Shown: positions 35,871 through 46,461, counted from the first letter of the stretch. The stretch: DNA of 64,000 bases from Enterococcus songbeiensis (GCF_005405265.1 NZ_BJDS01000016.1:1-64000); one strand, 5' to 3'. A program made the numbers and translations. The notes: generated from the letters alone by a model not told the origin.

Positions 35871-36375
35871 TCTAGTGGAAGGTGGATACGGCGTGAAATC
35901 AAATGAATTTTTCTGCTAAGAACAAATTCATACATTCATACGAATAAGGATGTCAGTTCCACTTTTTACAAGTGCTCTAGTGGAATGATATACGGCATGA
36001 GAATCAAATGGATTTTTCTGCTAAGAAAAATTCATACATTCATACGAATAAGGATGTCAGTTCCACTTTTTCCAAGTACTCTAGTGGAATGATATACGGC
36101 GTGAGAATCAAATGAATTTTTCTGCTAAGAAAAATTCATACATTCATACGAACAAGGATGTCAGTTCCACTTTTTCCAAGTGCTCTAGTGGAATGATATA
36201 CGGCATGAGAATCAAATGAAATTTTCTGCTAAGAAAAATTCATACATTCATACGAATAAGGATGTCAGTTCCACTTTTTCCAAGTACTCTAGTGGAATGA
36301 TATACGGTATGAGAATCAAATGAATTTTTCTGCTAAGAAAAATTCATACATTCATACGAATAAGGAGATGTCGGG
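35871..36375 (+). repeat. Five tandem copies of a ~104-nt structured element in the kup leader
   Basis: Units begin with TCTAGTGGAA at 35871, 35976, 36080, 36184 and 36288; spacing is 105, 104, 104, 104, and the fifth runs into kup after about 88 bases. Each unit has (1) AGTGGAA that can pair with TTCCACT at its own end, followed by five T; (2) an 11-bp hairpin ATGAATTTTTC/GAAAAATTCAT with loop TGCTAA; (3) ACAT...ATGT around an AATAAGGA ribosome-binding-like run. TTCCACT of one unit can instead pair with AGTGGAA of the next. The last unit supplies the kup ribosome binding site. I do not recognise a known RNA family. Confidence 0.9.
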
Positions 36376-38370
36376 ATGACAAAAAAAATGAACAAAGCAT
36401 CCTTTGCTGGCCTTTTGGTAGCAATGGGCGTGGTTTATGGGGATATTGGGACGAGTCCGTTATATGTAATGAAGGCCATCGTGGAAGAAAACGGCGGCTT
36501 GAAAAGCATTAATCCTGATTTTATTTTGGGGGCAGTTTCACTGATCTTTTGGACTCTTACACTGCTGACAACGATTAAATATGTCTTGATTGCGCTAAAT
36601 GCGGATAATCATGGGGAAGGTGGGATCTTCTCTCTTTACACATTGGTACGAAAAAGCGGTAAATACATCATTGTTCCAGCCATGATCGGTGGCGCGGCGC
36701 TTTTGGCTGACGGAGTATTGACACCTGCTGTGACCGTGACAACAGCTATCGAAGGTTTGCGTGGGATTCCAAGCTTTGTCGATCGCTTTGGTATGGATCA
36801 AAATATCATCGTAATCATCACCTTGGTCATCATTCTTGTTTTGTTTGCGATTCAACGCTTTGGTACCGACTTTGTAGGAAAAGCGTTTGGTCCCATCATG
36901 TTTTTATGGTTCACGTTTCTAGGATTGGTAGGAATTATCAATTTCAGCGGAGATCTTTCAGTCATTCGGGCACTAAATCCGATTTATGCACTACGTTTGT
37001 TAACCAGTCCTGAAAATAAATTAGGGTTGTTTATTCTTGGAAATATTTTTCTGGCAACTACCGGAGCAGAGGCGTTGTACTCTGATATGGGCCATGTCGG
37101 CAAAAAAAATATTCGCATCAGTTGGCCTTACGTAAAAATTTGTCTGGTTCTGAATTATTTTGGTCAAGCGGCTTGGTTGATGAAGGCATATCAAAATCCT
37201 GAAATGCAGGCAATCGAACATCTGAATCCTTTTTTCCAAATCTTGCCTGCCGGCTGGATGGTTTTCGGCGTAATTTTTGCTACATTGGCTGCGGTCATTG
37301 CTTCTCAAGCGCTGCTTTCCGGCTCCTTTACCTTGGTATCTGAAGCCATCAAATTAAAATTATTGCCACGATTGAAAATCATGTATCCCGGAAAATCAAT
37401 CGGTCAAATGTACATTCCAGCGGTCAATTTAATTTTGTGGATTGCCTGTTCCTTGATTGTTTTGACCTTCCGCACCTCTTCTCATATGGAGGCAGCCTAC
37501 GGACTTTCAATTACTGTGACCATGCTGATGACGACAATTCTTTTGTATTTCTATTTGGTTCAAAGTGGTCGTTCCCGCATCTTGTCACTACTAACGACAT
37601 TATTTTTCGGTTTGATTGAATCGATTTTCTTCCTATCCAGCGTGGCAAAATTTTTCCGTGGTGGTTTTGTCGCAGTTGCCATCGCCCTTGTCATTTTGGT
37701 CTTAATGACGATTTGGGAACGAGGAAATATCATTCAAGAAAAAGTTGCCGAAGAGGTCGATTTAAAAGAGTATCTTCCGCAGCTTGCGGCATTAAAGGAT
37801 GACAATAGTATCCCGATTTATCAAACGAATGTCGTCTTTTTAGTGCCACGTATTGAAGGAGACATGGTGGGTCGACAATTTGTCTATTCAATTTTAGATA
37901 AGCAACCAAAACGTGCCAATGTCTATTGGTTCGTCAACGTGGAAGTCACGGATGAACCCTTTACTCAAGAATTTGAAGTTGATACAATGGGAACTGATTT
38001 TATCGTGAAGGTCAAATTTTTCCTAGGCTTTCGTAGCAAACAGGAAGTCAACGTCTATATCCGCCAGATTATCCATGATTTAATGAAAGATGGACGCTTA
38101 CCAAAACAACCCCAACGTTACTCCCTGACCCCAGGTCGTGAAGTGGGTGATTTCCAATTTGTGCTGATTCAAGAAGAATTATCCAACAACACAGTGCTGG
38201 ACCACTGGGAACGGCAGATCATGCAGGCAAAATTATTCATTAAAAGCCATGCCATCAGTCCCCAAAAATGGTTTGGACTTGAGTACAGTGAAGTAAAATA
38301 TGAAACCATTCCATTAGTGATTGGAAAAACCCGCAAGACTCGATTAAAAGAACGAAAAGAAAAAATCTAA
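36376..38370 (+). CDS. kup: Potassium transporter Kup
   Basis: A 664-residue KUP/HAK/KT family K+ importer, probably with H+ symport. The N-terminal motif [14 protein letters not shown] and GTSPLY-like block are at 18-31, followed by about twelve helices to residue ~455 and a C-terminal cytoplasmic domain of about 200 residues. Homologues in lactic acid bacteria are inhibited by c-di-AMP. AAGGAG lies eight bases before the ATG, within the last leader repeat. It has its own long leader and terminator. Confidence 0.95.
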   Translation: MTKKMNKASFAGLLVAMGVVYGDIGTSPLYVMKAIVEENGGLKSINPDFILGAVSLIFWTLTLLTTIKYVLIALNADNHGEGGIFSLYTLVRKSGKYIIVPAMIGGAALLADGVLTPAVTVTTAIEGLRGIPSFVDRFGMDQNIIVIITLVIILVLFAIQRFGTDFVGKAFGPIMFLWFTFLGLVGIINFSGDLSVIRALNPIYALRLLTSPENKLGLFILGNIFLATTGAEALYSDMGHVGKKNIRISWPYVKICLVLNYFGQAAWLMKAYQNPEMQAIEHLNPFFQILPAGWMVFGVIFATLAAVIASQALLSGSFTLVSEAIKLKLLPRLKIMYPGKSIGQMYIPAVNLILWIACSLIVLTFRTSSHMEAAYGLSITVTMLMTTILLYFYLVQSGRSRILSLLTTLFFGLIESIFFLSSVAKFFRGGFVAVAIALVILVLMTIWERGNIIQEKVAEEVDLKEYLPQLAALKDDNSIPIYQTNVVFLVPRIEGDMVGRQFVYSILDKQPKRANVYWFVNVEVTDEPFTQEFEVDTMGTDFIVKVKFFLGFRSKQEVNVYIRQIIHDLMKDGRLPKQPQRYSLTPGREVGDFQFVLIQEELSNNTVLDHWERQIMQAKLFIKSHAISPQKWFGLEYSEVKYETIPLVIGKTRKTRLKERKEKI

Positions 38371-38372
38371 AC

Positions 38373-38423
38373 AAAAAACTTCTGTCAAAAAATCTCAAAG
38401 ATTTTTTAGCAGAAGTTTTTTTC
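38373..38423 (+). terminator. Terminator of kup
   Basis: AAAACTTCTG...AAAAAATCT pairs with AGATTTTTT...CAGAAGTTTT and is followed by T. Confidence 0.85.
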
Positions 38424-38449
38424 TCCCTCTTCCAATCAACCCCCGTTCC

Positions 38450-38477
38450 TTGCAACGGGAGATTAAAGGACTATAAT
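38450..38477 (+). promoter_or_regulatory. Promoter for the 67-aa membrane protein
   Basis: TTGCAA, 16 bases, TATAAT, with the ATG about 20 bases downstream. Confidence 0.65.
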
Positions 38478-38498
38478 CGGTGACGAGGAGATGGGTTT

Positions 38499-38702
38499 AT
38501 GTTTACCAAATTTATTGGTGCAGCATTTTTAGTTTTGGCTGTTTGGCAACTTTGGGCAACCAAACAAACGCTAGACAACACAAAGAAACAAGGAAATGAG
38601 GCAACTTCTTCCTTTTTGCTGGTCAGTCTGTGGTCAAGCATCGTCTTTGCACTTGCCGTTGCAGTTGTCGCTCTAATCACTCTCTTTGGTGGTTGGAGTT
38701 GA
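38499..38702 (+). CDS. Small membrane protein (67 aa)
   Basis: A 67-residue protein with two hydrophobic segments (about 4-20 and 38-63) separated by a polar Lys/Gln/Asn region. I do not recognise a family. It has a GAGGAG site and its own promoter, and a terminator follows. Confidence 0.7.
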   Translation: MFTKFIGAAFLVLAVWQLWATKQTLDNTKKQGNEATSSFLLVSLWSSIVFALAVAVVALITLFGGWS

Positions 38703-38752
38703 TACAGTAAAATGACGCACAGTGCCAACGAATTTTTTCAGAAATACACCAT

Positions 38753-38801
38753 AAAAGCGGGCCCTTATCCATTATCGATAGGAGCCCGCTTCTATTTTTT
38801 T
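38753..38801. terminator. Bidirectional terminator
   Basis: AAGCGGGC pairs with GCCCGCTT, with T runs on both sides, between the small membrane gene and phosphoketolase. Confidence 0.8.
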
Positions 38802-38831
38802 ATTGGCTTCGCAAATTACCAGAGCTATTCC

Positions 38832-41195
38832 TTATTTCAACTGCCATTGCCACTCATTGACTTCAGGAAGATCAACGCCATACGTCCGGATGTAATCATG
38901 ATGTTTGTTCAATTGATCGGTCATTTTTTGAGCAAACTCGCCAGCCTTTTCTCCGTAGACAGCGGTTGCCGCATCTTGTGCAAGGTGGAAACGATCCAAT
39001 TCAGAAAGGACCCGCATATCAAATGGTGTGGTAATATCCCCATTCTCACGATATCCGTGAATATGCACACGATGATTGTGGCGATCAAAGAATAGATCAC
39101 GAATCATGCCTTCATAACCATGATAGCCAAAAATAATCGGTTTGTCTTTCGTAAAGTAGGTATCAAACGTTTCATCAGATAAGCCCCGCGGATCAATTGA
39201 TGGATGACGTAATTTCAAAATGTCGACAATATTGATAAAACGAATTTTCAACGCTGGATATTCTGCATGCAAGAGAGTAATTGCTGCTAAAATTTCCAAA
39301 TTAGGTTCAGTTCCAGCAGCAGCCATCACGATATCCGGCTCACTGTCTCCGTCCGTTGATGCCCAATCAATAATTTTCAAGCCATCTCGGACCAAAACCT
39401 CTGCCTCTTCCGCCGAATAAAACTGTGGACGAGGGTGTTTTGAAGAAACCACCAAATTGATTTTTTCTTCGCTGCTCAAAACTTCCGCCATCACCGCCAT
39501 CAAACTATTTGCATCTGCTGGCAAATATTCTCGAACAAATTCTGCTTTCTTTTCAGCTAAATGGGTCAAAATCCCTGGATCTTGATGAGTATAGCCGTTA
39601 TGATCCTGTTGAAAAACGGTTGACGTTGCTATCAAGTTCAAGGAAGGATAATGGTTTCGCCACGTTTGCTCTTTGGCTTTTCGCAACCATTTGAAATGTT
39701 GGGTAATCATGGAATCTACCACTCGCAAAAAGGCTTCATAACTAGCAAAGAATCCGTGCCGCCCGGTTAGAACGTACCCTTCCAAAAAGCCTTCTGCTTG
39801 ATGTTCGGATAATTGCGAATCAATTACTCGACCAACAGGAGAAATCCATTCATCATAAGCATCGTTTTTTGCTTCCAGCCATTGGCGGTTGGTCACTTCA
39901 AAAATTTTGTTCAAACGATTGGATTTGGCTTCATCTGGCCCAAAAATCCGAAAATTATCCGGATTGGCAACAATCAAATCTTTCGCAAATTTACCAAATT
40001 CAATCATATCTTGTGCAGTGACCGCTCCCGGTGTGCGGGTATCAATGGCATGCTTTTTCCAATCCGTCACTTTCAACGGACGAGGATTTAATCCGCCATT
40101 CGTAATTGGATTCATCGCCATCCGGTAATTACCTTTTGGTGCCAATTCTTTAAGTTCTGGTTTTAATTTTCCTTCTGGTGTAAATAATTCTTCTGGTCGA
40201 TAAGACTTCAGCCAATCAGTCAATGCATCAACATGTTCCATGTGTTCGGCATCAACCGGAATCGGTACTTGATGAGCACGAAAACCACCTTCGATGGGTT
40301 CGCCATCCCATTCTTTTGGTCCTGACCAGCCTTTTGGTGTTCGGACGATCAGCACAGGCCATTGAGGCATTTCTGCTTTTTCCGCCACACTGGAGCGGGC
40401 AAATTCTTGAATTTTTTTGATTTTTTCAATGGCTTTGTCTAATTTTTCTGCCATGATCGGATGAACTTTCTCCGGATCTGTTCCTTCAACAAAAAGTGGA
40501 TCCCAACCCATTCCTTCAAAATATTTCCGTAAATCTGTATCTGACTTACGAGCTAAAATCGTAGGATTGGAAATTTTTCCACCATTGAGGTAAAGAATCG
40601 GCAAAATTGCCCCGTCATTCACTGGGTTGATGAATGTATTGGAAAACCAGCTTGTCGCCAACGGCCCAGTTTCTGACTCCCCGTCCCCTACGACAACTGC
40701 TGCAATAACATCAGGATTATCCAAAATTGCTCCGACACCATGAGAAATTGAATAACCTAATTCGCCACCTTCATGAATGGATCCAGGAGTTTCTGGTGCC
40801 GCATGAGATGCTACCCCACCCGGAAAGGAAAATTGTTTAAAAAGTTTCGCCAACCCTGCTTCATCTTCGGTGATTTCAGGATAAATTTCAGTGTAACTAC
40901 CATCTAAATAAGCATTTGAAACCATCACTTGTCCGCCGTGTCCCGGTCCTTCGATGTAAAACATATTCAGTTTGTATTTATTGATAACTCGGTTCAAGTG
41001 GGCATAAATAAAATTTTGACCAGCAATCGTTCCCCAGTGTCCAATAGGATGGACTTTTAAATCGTCTTTTTCTACAGGACGCTTCAATAAAGGATTATCT
41101 TTCAAATATAATTGACCAACTGAAATGAAATTGGCTGCACGCCACCAAGCATCGATTTTTTCTAAATACGCGTTTGAATCATAGATCGTCGTCAT
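38832..41195 (-). CDS. xfp: Xylulose-5-phosphate/fructose-6-phosphate phosphoketolase
   Basis: A 787-residue thiamine-diphosphate enzyme that splits xylulose-5-P or fructose-6-P with phosphate into acetyl-phosphate and a triose/tetrose phosphate. Family blocks are [28 protein letters not shown], the TPP motif region [14 protein letters not shown] and HQDHNGY-like [13 protein letters not shown]. Length matches the bacterial enzyme. AAGGAG precedes the ATG. It lets pentoses from plant polymers enter heterolactic metabolism. Confidence 0.97.
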   Translation of the reverse strand: MTTIYDSNAYLEKIDAWWRAANFISVGQLYLKDNPLLKRPVEKDDLKVHPIGHWGTIAGQNFIYAHLNRVINKYKLNMFYIEGPGHGGQVMVSNAYLDGSYTEIYPEITEDEAGLAKLFKQFSFPGGVASHAAPETPGSIHEGGELGYSISHGVGAILDNPDVIAAVVVGDGESETGPLATSWFSNTFINPVNDGAILPILYLNGGKISNPTILARKSDTDLRKYFEGMGWDPLFVEGTDPEKVHPIMAEKLDKAIEKIKKIQEFARSSVAEKAEMPQWPVLIVRTPKGWSGPKEWDGEPIEGGFRAHQVPIPVDAEHMEHVDALTDWLKSYRPEELFTPEGKLKPELKELAPKGNYRMAMNPITNGGLNPRPLKVTDWKKHAIDTRTPGAVTAQDMIEFGKFAKDLIVANPDNFRIFGPDEAKSNRLNKIFEVTNRQWLEAKNDAYDEWISPVGRVIDSQLSEHQAEGFLEGYVLTGRHGFFASYEAFLRVVDSMITQHFKWLRKAKEQTWRNHYPSLNLIATSTVFQQDHNGYTHQDPGILTHLAEKKAEFVREYLPADANSLMAVMAEVLSSEEKINLVVSSKHPRPQFYSAEEAEVLVRDGLKIIDWASTDGDSEPDIVMAAAGTEPNLEILAAITLLHAEYPALKIRFINIVDILKLRHPSIDPRGLSDETFDTYFTKDKPIIFGYHGYEGMIRDLFFDRHNHRVHIHGYRENGDITTPFDMRVLSELDRFHLAQDAATAVYGEKAGEFAQKMTDQLNKHHDYIRTYGVDLPEVNEWQWQLK

Positions 41196-41245
41196 AAGAA
41201 AACTCCTTCTTTCAATAAAAGTAAATTAGACTTAAACTCACAGCT

Positions 41246-41274
41246 ATCCTACTGCTATTTTTATTAATAGTCAA
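41246..41274 (-). promoter_or_regulatory. Promoter for xfp
   Basis: TTGACT, 17 bases, TAGGAT on the minus strand, about 50 bases upstream of the start. Confidence 0.55.
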
Positions 41275-41468
41275 ATATACTTTTATTAATTATTTTCAAG
41301 TCCTTCTTTTATTATCAATGATATCCGCAGGTGTGGCAACTAATTGACTCACCGCTGATTAATTGTATGAGATGGATTTTTTCCATTTCATTTCTTTTTG
41401 TATTTTTAGATAAAAGGCTTTCAACAAACTGCACAAGAATTTCTTTTGGTTTTTGTGCACTTTGCCAC

Positions 41469-41497
41469 TTACCATGTGGAGCGCTTTCATTTATAGT
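41469..41497 (+). promoter_or_regulatory. Promoter for msmK with an overlapping cre site
   Basis: TTACCA, 17 bases, TATAGT. A cre-like sequence (ATGAAAGCGCTCCAC on the minus strand, 41476-41490) fills the spacer, which suggests CcpA repression. Confidence 0.6.
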
Positions 41498-41530
41498 TAA
41501 CCCATAAGAAAAAGAAAAGAGGAATTTTTT

Positions 41531-42640
41531 ATGGTACAAATGGCATTGAATCACGTGTATAAAAAATACGACAACGCAGAAAACTATTCTGTTACCGATT
41601 TCAATTTAAACATCCAAGATCGCGAATTCATCGTTTTCGTTGGTCCTTCCGGTTGTGGAAAATCAACAACTTTGCGGATGATCGCTGGATTGGAAGATAT
41701 CACAGAAGGTGAATTAAGTATCGGTGAAACAGTCATGAACGATGTGGCTCCAAAAGACCGCGACATCGCCATGGTATTCCAAAACTACGCATTATATCCA
41801 CATATGACCGTGTATGATAACATGGCTTTCGGACTTAAATTGCGTAAATACGACAAAGCAAATATCAAAAAACGGGTAGAAAATGCCGCTGAAATTTTGG
41901 GCTTGACTGAATATCTAGACCGTAAACCAGCAGCTTTATCTGGTGGACAACGACAACGGGTAGCTCTTGGACGTGCCATCGTGCGTGATGCAAAAGTCTT
42001 CTTGATGGATGAACCTTTATCTAACTTGGATGCAAAATTGCGTGTGGCGATGCGTGCTGAAATCGCTAAATTACACCAACGTTTGGAAACAACAACAATT
42101 TACGTTACCCATGACCAAACAGAAGCAATGACCATGGCTGACCGGATTGTTATCATGAAAGACGGCTTTATCCAACAAATCGGCACACCACAACAAGTTT
42201 ACGATACACCAGTAAATGTTTTCGTTGCCGGCTTTATCGGATCACCTGCAATGAACTTCTTTAACGTAACACTAAATCAAGGCGTTATCACAGACGGTTT
42301 TGGTTTGAAATTACGTATTCCTGAAGGGAAAAATAAAGTCTTAGTTGAAAAAGGCTATGAAGGCAAACAAATTATCTTTGGTATTCGTCCAGAAGATATC
42401 CATAGCGAACAAATCGCTATTGAAGCTTCACCAGAAGCAACAGTAAACGCTCAAGTCGTCGTTTCTGAATTGCTTGGTGCTGAATCCATGTTGTATACAA
42501 AAACTGGCGAAACAGAATTTGTTTCTAAAGTTGACGCTCGAGATTTCCATAAACCAGGCGAAAACATCAACTTGGCATTCAATATTAGTAAAGGTCACTT
42601 CTTCGACAAAGAAACAGAACTAGTGATCAAGCTTCCTTAA
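41531..42640 (+). CDS. msmK: Multiple-sugar ABC transporter ATP-binding protein (MsmK/UgpC-type)
   Basis: A 369-residue CUT1-family ATPase with [39 protein letters not shown] and [14 protein letters not shown], plus the C-terminal regulatory OB-type domain (FGIRPEDIH). In Gram-positive bacteria one such ATPase often serves several sugar importers. No ATPase is encoded with the pectin permeases and binding protein in this window, so MsmK is their likely energy source. It is a single gene with its own promoter and terminator. Confidence 0.94.
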   Translation: MVQMALNHVYKKYDNAENYSVTDFNLNIQDREFIVFVGPSGCGKSTTLRMIAGLEDITEGELSIGETVMNDVAPKDRDIAMVFQNYALYPHMTVYDNMAFGLKLRKYDKANIKKRVENAAEILGLTEYLDRKPAALSGGQRQRVALGRAIVRDAKVFLMDEPLSNLDAKLRVAMRAEIAKLHQRLETTTIYVTHDQTEAMTMADRIVIMKDGFIQQIGTPQQVYDTPVNVFVAGFIGSPAMNFFNVTLNQGVITDGFGLKLRIPEGKNKVLVEKGYEGKQIIFGIRPEDIHSEQIAIEASPEATVNAQVVVSELLGAESMLYTKTGETEFVSKVDARDFHKPGENINLAFNISKGHFFDKETELVIKLP

Positions 42641-42674
42641 TCCGCTCCCCCTTTTTTCCATATATATCCTAGTA

Positions 42675-42712
42675 AGAAAGCCCAATGCTAATTCAGCATT
42701 GGGCTTTCTCTC
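42675..42712. terminator. Terminator after msmK
   Basis: AGAAAGCCCAATGC pairs with GCATTGGGCTTTCT. Confidence 0.85.
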
Positions 42713-42731
42713 TTTGTATAATTGATTCATT

Positions 42732-43058
42732 CTAATATTCCAACTGTTTCAAGCGGACCAAAGCAATTTTAGGCTGCTTTCTTTTCAATTTATACAAAGT
42801 GAGCAGCTGCTTATTTATCGCTGTGTCTTCCTTTGTTGCACCTTTAAAACTTCCAAACAAGTGATTCAACACCGGCTCAACAAGTGTCGCGCTTCCCTGA
42901 GTGCCTAATTCTACTCCCATACGTGCCTCATCACTTAACTGTTGCTGGAATAATTGATGGATCCTATCGGCTAAATCTCCGGTAATTAAGATCTCATCCG
43001 ATTGTCTCCTTAACGCCTGCAACAGCTCATCATTTTTACTAACAACCACTCGTTCCAT
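42732..43058 (-). CDS. Hypothetical protein (108 aa)
   Basis: A 108-residue soluble protein. Residues 1-30 are helical with ELLQALRRQSDEILITGD; the middle is Gly-rich (ELGTQGSATLVEPVLNHLFGSFKG). I do not recognise a family. The ATG at 43058 has GGAGGTG upstream; the ORF could extend to 43082 but without a site. Its promoter overlaps a near-consensus cre site, which suggests carbon control. Confidence 0.72.
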   Translation of the reverse strand: MERVVVSKNDELLQALRRQSDEILITGDLADRIHQLFQQQLSDEARMGVELGTQGSATLVEPVLNHLFGSFKGATKEDTAINKQLLTLYKLKRKQPKIALVRLKQLEY

Positions 43059-43096
43059 TGCCAGCACCTCCCATAAAAACATCTTCTTTTACGCTA

Positions 43097-43125
43097 GTAT
43101 ACTCTATGTACTAAACGCTTTCAAA
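43097..43125 (-). promoter_or_regulatory. Promoter with overlapping cre site for the 108-aa gene
   Basis: TTGAAA, 17 bases, TATACT on the minus strand. The -35 is part of TTGAAAGCGTTTAGT, which matches the cre consensus with one mismatch. Confidence 0.65.
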
Positions 43126-43130
43126 GCGTA

Positions 43131-43162
43131 GAAAAAAACGTCAGCAAGTTCGCTGACGTTTA
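43131..43162 (-). terminator. Terminator of the solute-binding protein gene
   Basis: AACGTCAGC and GCTGACGTT form a hairpin followed by seven T on the minus strand. Confidence 0.85.
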
Positions 43163-43173
43163 AGAAAAATCGA

Positions 43174-44688
43174 TTATTTACTTTCTTTGTAGCTTTCAGT
43201 GAATTCTTTAATCATTGTATCGCCACCGCTGTTGCGGAAGTTTTCAACCGCCTTGTCGAAACCGTCCATGTCGATGTCACCCATCATATATTTATAGTAG
43301 GCATCTTCTATTCCTTCGATCAGTGTTGACCATTGTGTATCATAAGTTTCTGAAGTCAATGGTTGTGCCGGATTCGTAATAGCAAATTCTTCGTTTTCGG
43401 CAATTTTTTTGTTTGCTAAGTTGGCATAAGAATCGGTTGATTTAAAGGTCGTTACCAATTCAGACGGGCGAGAAGAAGAAAATGGTTGTACTTCTTGTTG
43501 CCATTTCGTCGTATCGATTTGCTCGTAGGCTTCATCATCGGTAATTTGGAAATGTTCCCCTTCAACCCCTTGTGTCATCAGCGTATAAGGCTCTTCATCC
43601 ATCAAATCGTTGATGAACTGCAAAACAACTTTTAAATCTTCTTCTGATTTTACTTGTTGTTTTGGAATTGATAGCCATCCGCCCATACCATCGTTGGTAT
43701 CAGATAGAATTCGACGTTCTACGTCACCATACGTCATGTCATTGATCAATTCCCATTCCATATGTTCTTGATCGGTTCCTTTAGCATCGTTTACATAGTT
43801 GCGGACTTCCTGCAAGCCGGAAATAACGATTCCGCCTTTTCCTTGAACAATATAATCTTTTTGATCATTTTTCGCCATAACGGTAAAATCAGAGTTCATC
43901 CAGCCATTTTCATAAATATCACGGAACCATTCCATCGATTCTTTGTATTCAGGTTGCATGAAGGATGGAATGACTTCTTCCTCTTCTGTCACAGTGAAAT
44001 GATTGCCGGCGCCAAAGTACCCAGTCAATGAACGGAAACCAACATTGAAGGATTCATTTCGCTCAACAAAACCGACAGTATCTTTTTGTCCGTTACCATC
44101 AGGATCGTTTTCGGTGAAGGCTTGCGCCACTTCCCGCAATTCATCCAATGTTTTTGGTGTTTCCAAACCTAAGTTTTCTAACCAGTCTTTTCTTACTAAA
44201 ACTCCATAACGGGCAATCGGTTTTTGGAAAGGCACACCGTAAATATGTCCCTTGATTCGTGATGCTTCCAATCGATCTTCAGAAATATTTGCTAAATTCG
44301 GATAATCTTTCAAATAAGGTTCAACATCCCAGAACATGCCGGAACCTAACGCATTTCGAACAGTAGTACTAGAGATTTGTGTTAATGAAACAATGTCTGA
44401 TAAGGAATTAGATGCTAAGGCTGCATTGATTCGTTCATCTTTTGATGCATCTGGAACCCAGTTAAATTCAATATCTACGCCGGTATATTCCTCCAATTTA
44501 TTTTCGATATCACCGGCCGGAGGTGTTGGTGTATGTAGCATGGCCATCCATGAAACAGAATCTTTGGTGCTTCCTTCCGAATCTTTTCCACTTGCTTCAT
44601 TTCCTGAATTTCCGCTGCAGCCTGCTAAAACTAGACTAGCTAGAAGTAACCCGCCCAAAGCTTTGCCCCAATTTTTTTTCTTTAACAT
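43174..44688 (-). CDS. Extracellular sugar-binding lipoprotein (LplA/YtcQ-type)
   Basis: A 504-residue SBP family 1 lipoprotein. The lipobox LAGC places the modified Cys at residue 24. Length and text (HTPTPPAGDIENKLEEYTGVDIEFNWVP, ILSDTNDGMGGWLSIPKQ) fit the LplA/YtcQ group that binds plant oligosaccharides such as rhamnogalacturonan and aldouronate fragments. It probably works with the LplB- and LplC-type permeases near 52-54 kb. AAAGGAG precedes the ATG, and a cre-like site lies upstream. Confidence 0.9.
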   Translation of the reverse strand: MLKKKNWGKALGGLLLASLVLAGCSGNSGNEASGKDSEGSTKDSVSWMAMLHTPTPPAGDIENKLEEYTGVDIEFNWVPDASKDERINAALASNSLSDIVSLTQISSTTVRNALGSGMFWDVEPYLKDYPNLANISEDRLEASRIKGHIYGVPFQKPIARYGVLVRKDWLENLGLETPKTLDELREVAQAFTENDPDGNGQKDTVGFVERNESFNVGFRSLTGYFGAGNHFTVTEEEEVIPSFMQPEYKESMEWFRDIYENGWMNSDFTVMAKNDQKDYIVQGKGGIVISGLQEVRNYVNDAKGTDQEHMEWELINDMTYGDVERRILSDTNDGMGGWLSIPKQQVKSEEDLKVVLQFINDLMDEEPYTLMTQGVEGEHFQITDDEAYEQIDTTKWQQEVQPFSSSRPSELVTTFKSTDSYANLANKKIAENEEFAITNPAQPLTSETYDTQWSTLIEGIEDAYYKYMMGDIDMDGFDKAVENFRNSGGDTMIKEFTESYKESK

Positions 44689-44730
44689 GTTTCTTCGCTC
44701 CTTTAGAATGAATTATTATTTCGAACACCT

Positions 44731-44746
44731 TTGACAGCGCATTCAA
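44731..44746. promoter_or_regulatory. cre-like site upstream of the solute-binding protein
   Basis: TTGACAGCGCATTCA on the plus strand, and the overlapping minus-strand reading, each match the CcpA operator consensus with one mismatch. It is about 45 bases before the start codon, in the promoter region. Confidence 0.55.
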
Positions 44747-44784
44747 TTACACTAAAAATGGTACACTTCTATTTAGGATAAGTC

Positions 44785-44869
44785 GATAATCAATTCTTAA
44801 CATGATGAAATCGCTTTATTTATTGGTTTATTCCCTGTTCTATGTGCTCAATGATAAGAATTGATTATC
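44785..44869. repeat. 15-bp perfect inverted repeat with 55-base loop
   Basis: GATAATCAATTCTTA at 44785-44799 and its complement at 44855-44869, in the gap after the GH43 stop. On the plus strand the right arm is followed by CTTTTTT. Confidence 0.65.
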
Positions 44870-44895
44870 CTTTTTTATCCGATTAAAATAACTAT

Positions 44896-46461
44896 TTATT
44901 CGCTGTCATTCCCGTGATAGTCAAAAAAGTCAAAGTCAGCAAAACAACCAGCTTTTTTGTCCATATCATGAACAGCAATTCCAACAAAATTTCCGGTAAA
45001 CCCACCGGCAAGAAATAACAAGTCCTGTACTTCATTAAGAGGCAGCCAATTATTTTTCTGATCTTCCCGATAATAGAATTTTCCGGTCGGACCATTGACG
45101 GATACTTTTAAGCAAGTTGTTGCCTCTGTTAATGGTATAGCTGTTTCAGATATATGGCATTCGCCATTTTCACAACGCATGAAACGCAACACTTTCCCCT
45201 GATTCTCCTCGTAAGTCACATACGCATATAAATAGTTGGTATCATTTAAATAAAGGAGCAAGCCTGCCATTTGATTGAAAGTTTGCGGCTCGAAATCGAC
45301 TCGGGTCTTTGCTTCGAAGGCAAAATCTTTTTGTCGAATTGCTAAAATATGATGGTCAAATAACGATTGTGGCGATTCGCCGGCAGATAGGCGTAAATAA
45401 CCTGGTCGGCTTTGAAGGTCACACCATGTCTCTTTCGCCAAAATCCGTAAAGTGTTCCACTCTTTTTTTAGTTTTCCGCTAAAATTATCAGAAAAATCCG
45501 TTTGAATTTTTTGCGTGACGGGTTCTGCTGTTTCGATTGTAGTGGTAAGCTCTGGTGCATTTTTCCCACTGGCTAAACGTAACCACCCCTCTTTTGTCCA
45601 AACGACTTCTTGGATTGCTGTCTCTCTGCCAAGAATCGCCGCACTCAGCAGCGGACGGGTAGTCAAGTAGGCCATGTACCATTTTCCTTGGGGCGTTTGG
45701 ATGATACTGCCGTGTCCAGAACATTGTAACGGTGAATCCGGTTTGTCGCTGGCTGTCAGCATGGGATAGTCAGGATCAACTTCATACGGACCTGTGAGTG
45801 TTTTCGAACGACATACTGTAACAGAATGATCTTTCCCGGTCCCGCCTTCTGCTGTAATCAAATAATAATAGTCGCCGTGACGGTAAAGATGCGGTGCCTC
45901 TGTTTTTGCCAATGGTGTCCCATCAAAAATTTTGTGTACGGGACCAACTAGACGAGCTTTTTTTGCATCGTATTCTTGTAAAACAATCCCCGCTGATTTA
46001 TTCCCAGTGGTCATTCGATAATCCCAAATTTCATTTAACAGCCATTTTTTCCCGTTATTATCATGAAACAAGGAAGGATCAAATCCGCTGCTGTTTAAAT
46101 AAATTGGTGTCTGCCAAGGACCATGGATACTGGGTGCGGTAATCAAATAATTATGACAATCTTTGAAGGGGCGACGGGTACTTTTGACATCCGTATAAAT
46201 ACAATAAAACAGTCCATCGCAATAGCTGATCTGCGGTGCCCAAATGCTGCCGTTTTGCGGATTGCCCTGCAACTCCACCTGGTCGGTCAAAATATCTGTT
46301 TCATGTTCCCAATTAACCAGATCTTTAGAAGTGTACACTCGAATTCCCGGCAGCCATTCAAAAGATGAAACGGCTAAATAATACGTGTCCTCCACCCGCA
46401 AAATATTCGGATCAGGATTGAACCCACGCAGAATGGGGTTCTTGATTGTTGTTTGTACCAT
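44896..46461 (-). CDS. Glycoside hydrolase family 43 (beta-xylosidase/arabinofuranosidase type)
   Basis: A 521-residue intracellular five-bladed propeller enzyme with a C-terminal beta-sandwich. The GH43 catalytic triad is visible: Asp17 in NPDPN, Asp128 in GFDPS and Glu188 in KTEAPHLY. Members remove xylose or arabinose from side chains; galactan-active enzymes also occur. No signal peptide. The ATG with AAGGAT upstream lies 50 bases inside the preceding membrane gene. It is the last gene of the long minus-strand pectin operon. Confidence 0.93.
   Translation of the reverse strand: MVQTTIKNPILRGFNPDPNILRVEDTYYLAVSSFEWLPGIRVYTSKDLVNWEHETDILTDQVELQGNPQNGSIWAPQISYCDGLFYCIYTDVKSTRRPFKDCHNYLITAPSIHGPWQTPIYLNSSGFDPSLFHDNNGKKWLLNEIWDYRMTTGNKSAGIVLQEYDAKKARLVGPVHKIFDGTPLAKTEAPHLYRHGDYYYLITAEGGTGKDHSVTVCRSKTLTGPYEVDPDYPMLTASDKPDSPLQCSGHGSIIQTPQGKWYMAYLTTRPLLSAAILGRETAIQEVVWTKEGWLRLASGKNAPELTTTIETAEPVTQKIQTDFSDNFSGKLKKEWNTLRILAKETWCDLQSRPGYLRLSAGESPQSLFDHHILAIRQKDFAFEAKTRVDFEPQTFNQMAGLLLYLNDTNYLYAYVTYEENQGKVLRFMRCENGECHISETAIPLTEATTCLKVSVNGPTGKFYYREDQKNNWLPLNEVQDLLFLAGGFTGNFVGIAVHDMDKKAGCFADFDFFDYHGNDSE

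Larger units (their letters stand above)
35599..36375. other. Long noncoding region upstream of kup
   Basis: 777 bases without a gene. It contains a plus-strand promoter at 35739-35767 and then an array of five near-identical ~104-base units running up to the kup start codon. No ORF has a credible start here. Confidence 0.8.

Noticed and set aside
35871-36375. CRISPR array
   Set aside because: Units of ~104 bases repeat in full with no unique spacers and no cas genes; it is a tandem repeat.
38712-39095. 127-aa plus-strand ORF
   Set aside because: It runs over a terminator and antisense to the phosphoketolase 3' end; composition is not protein-like.
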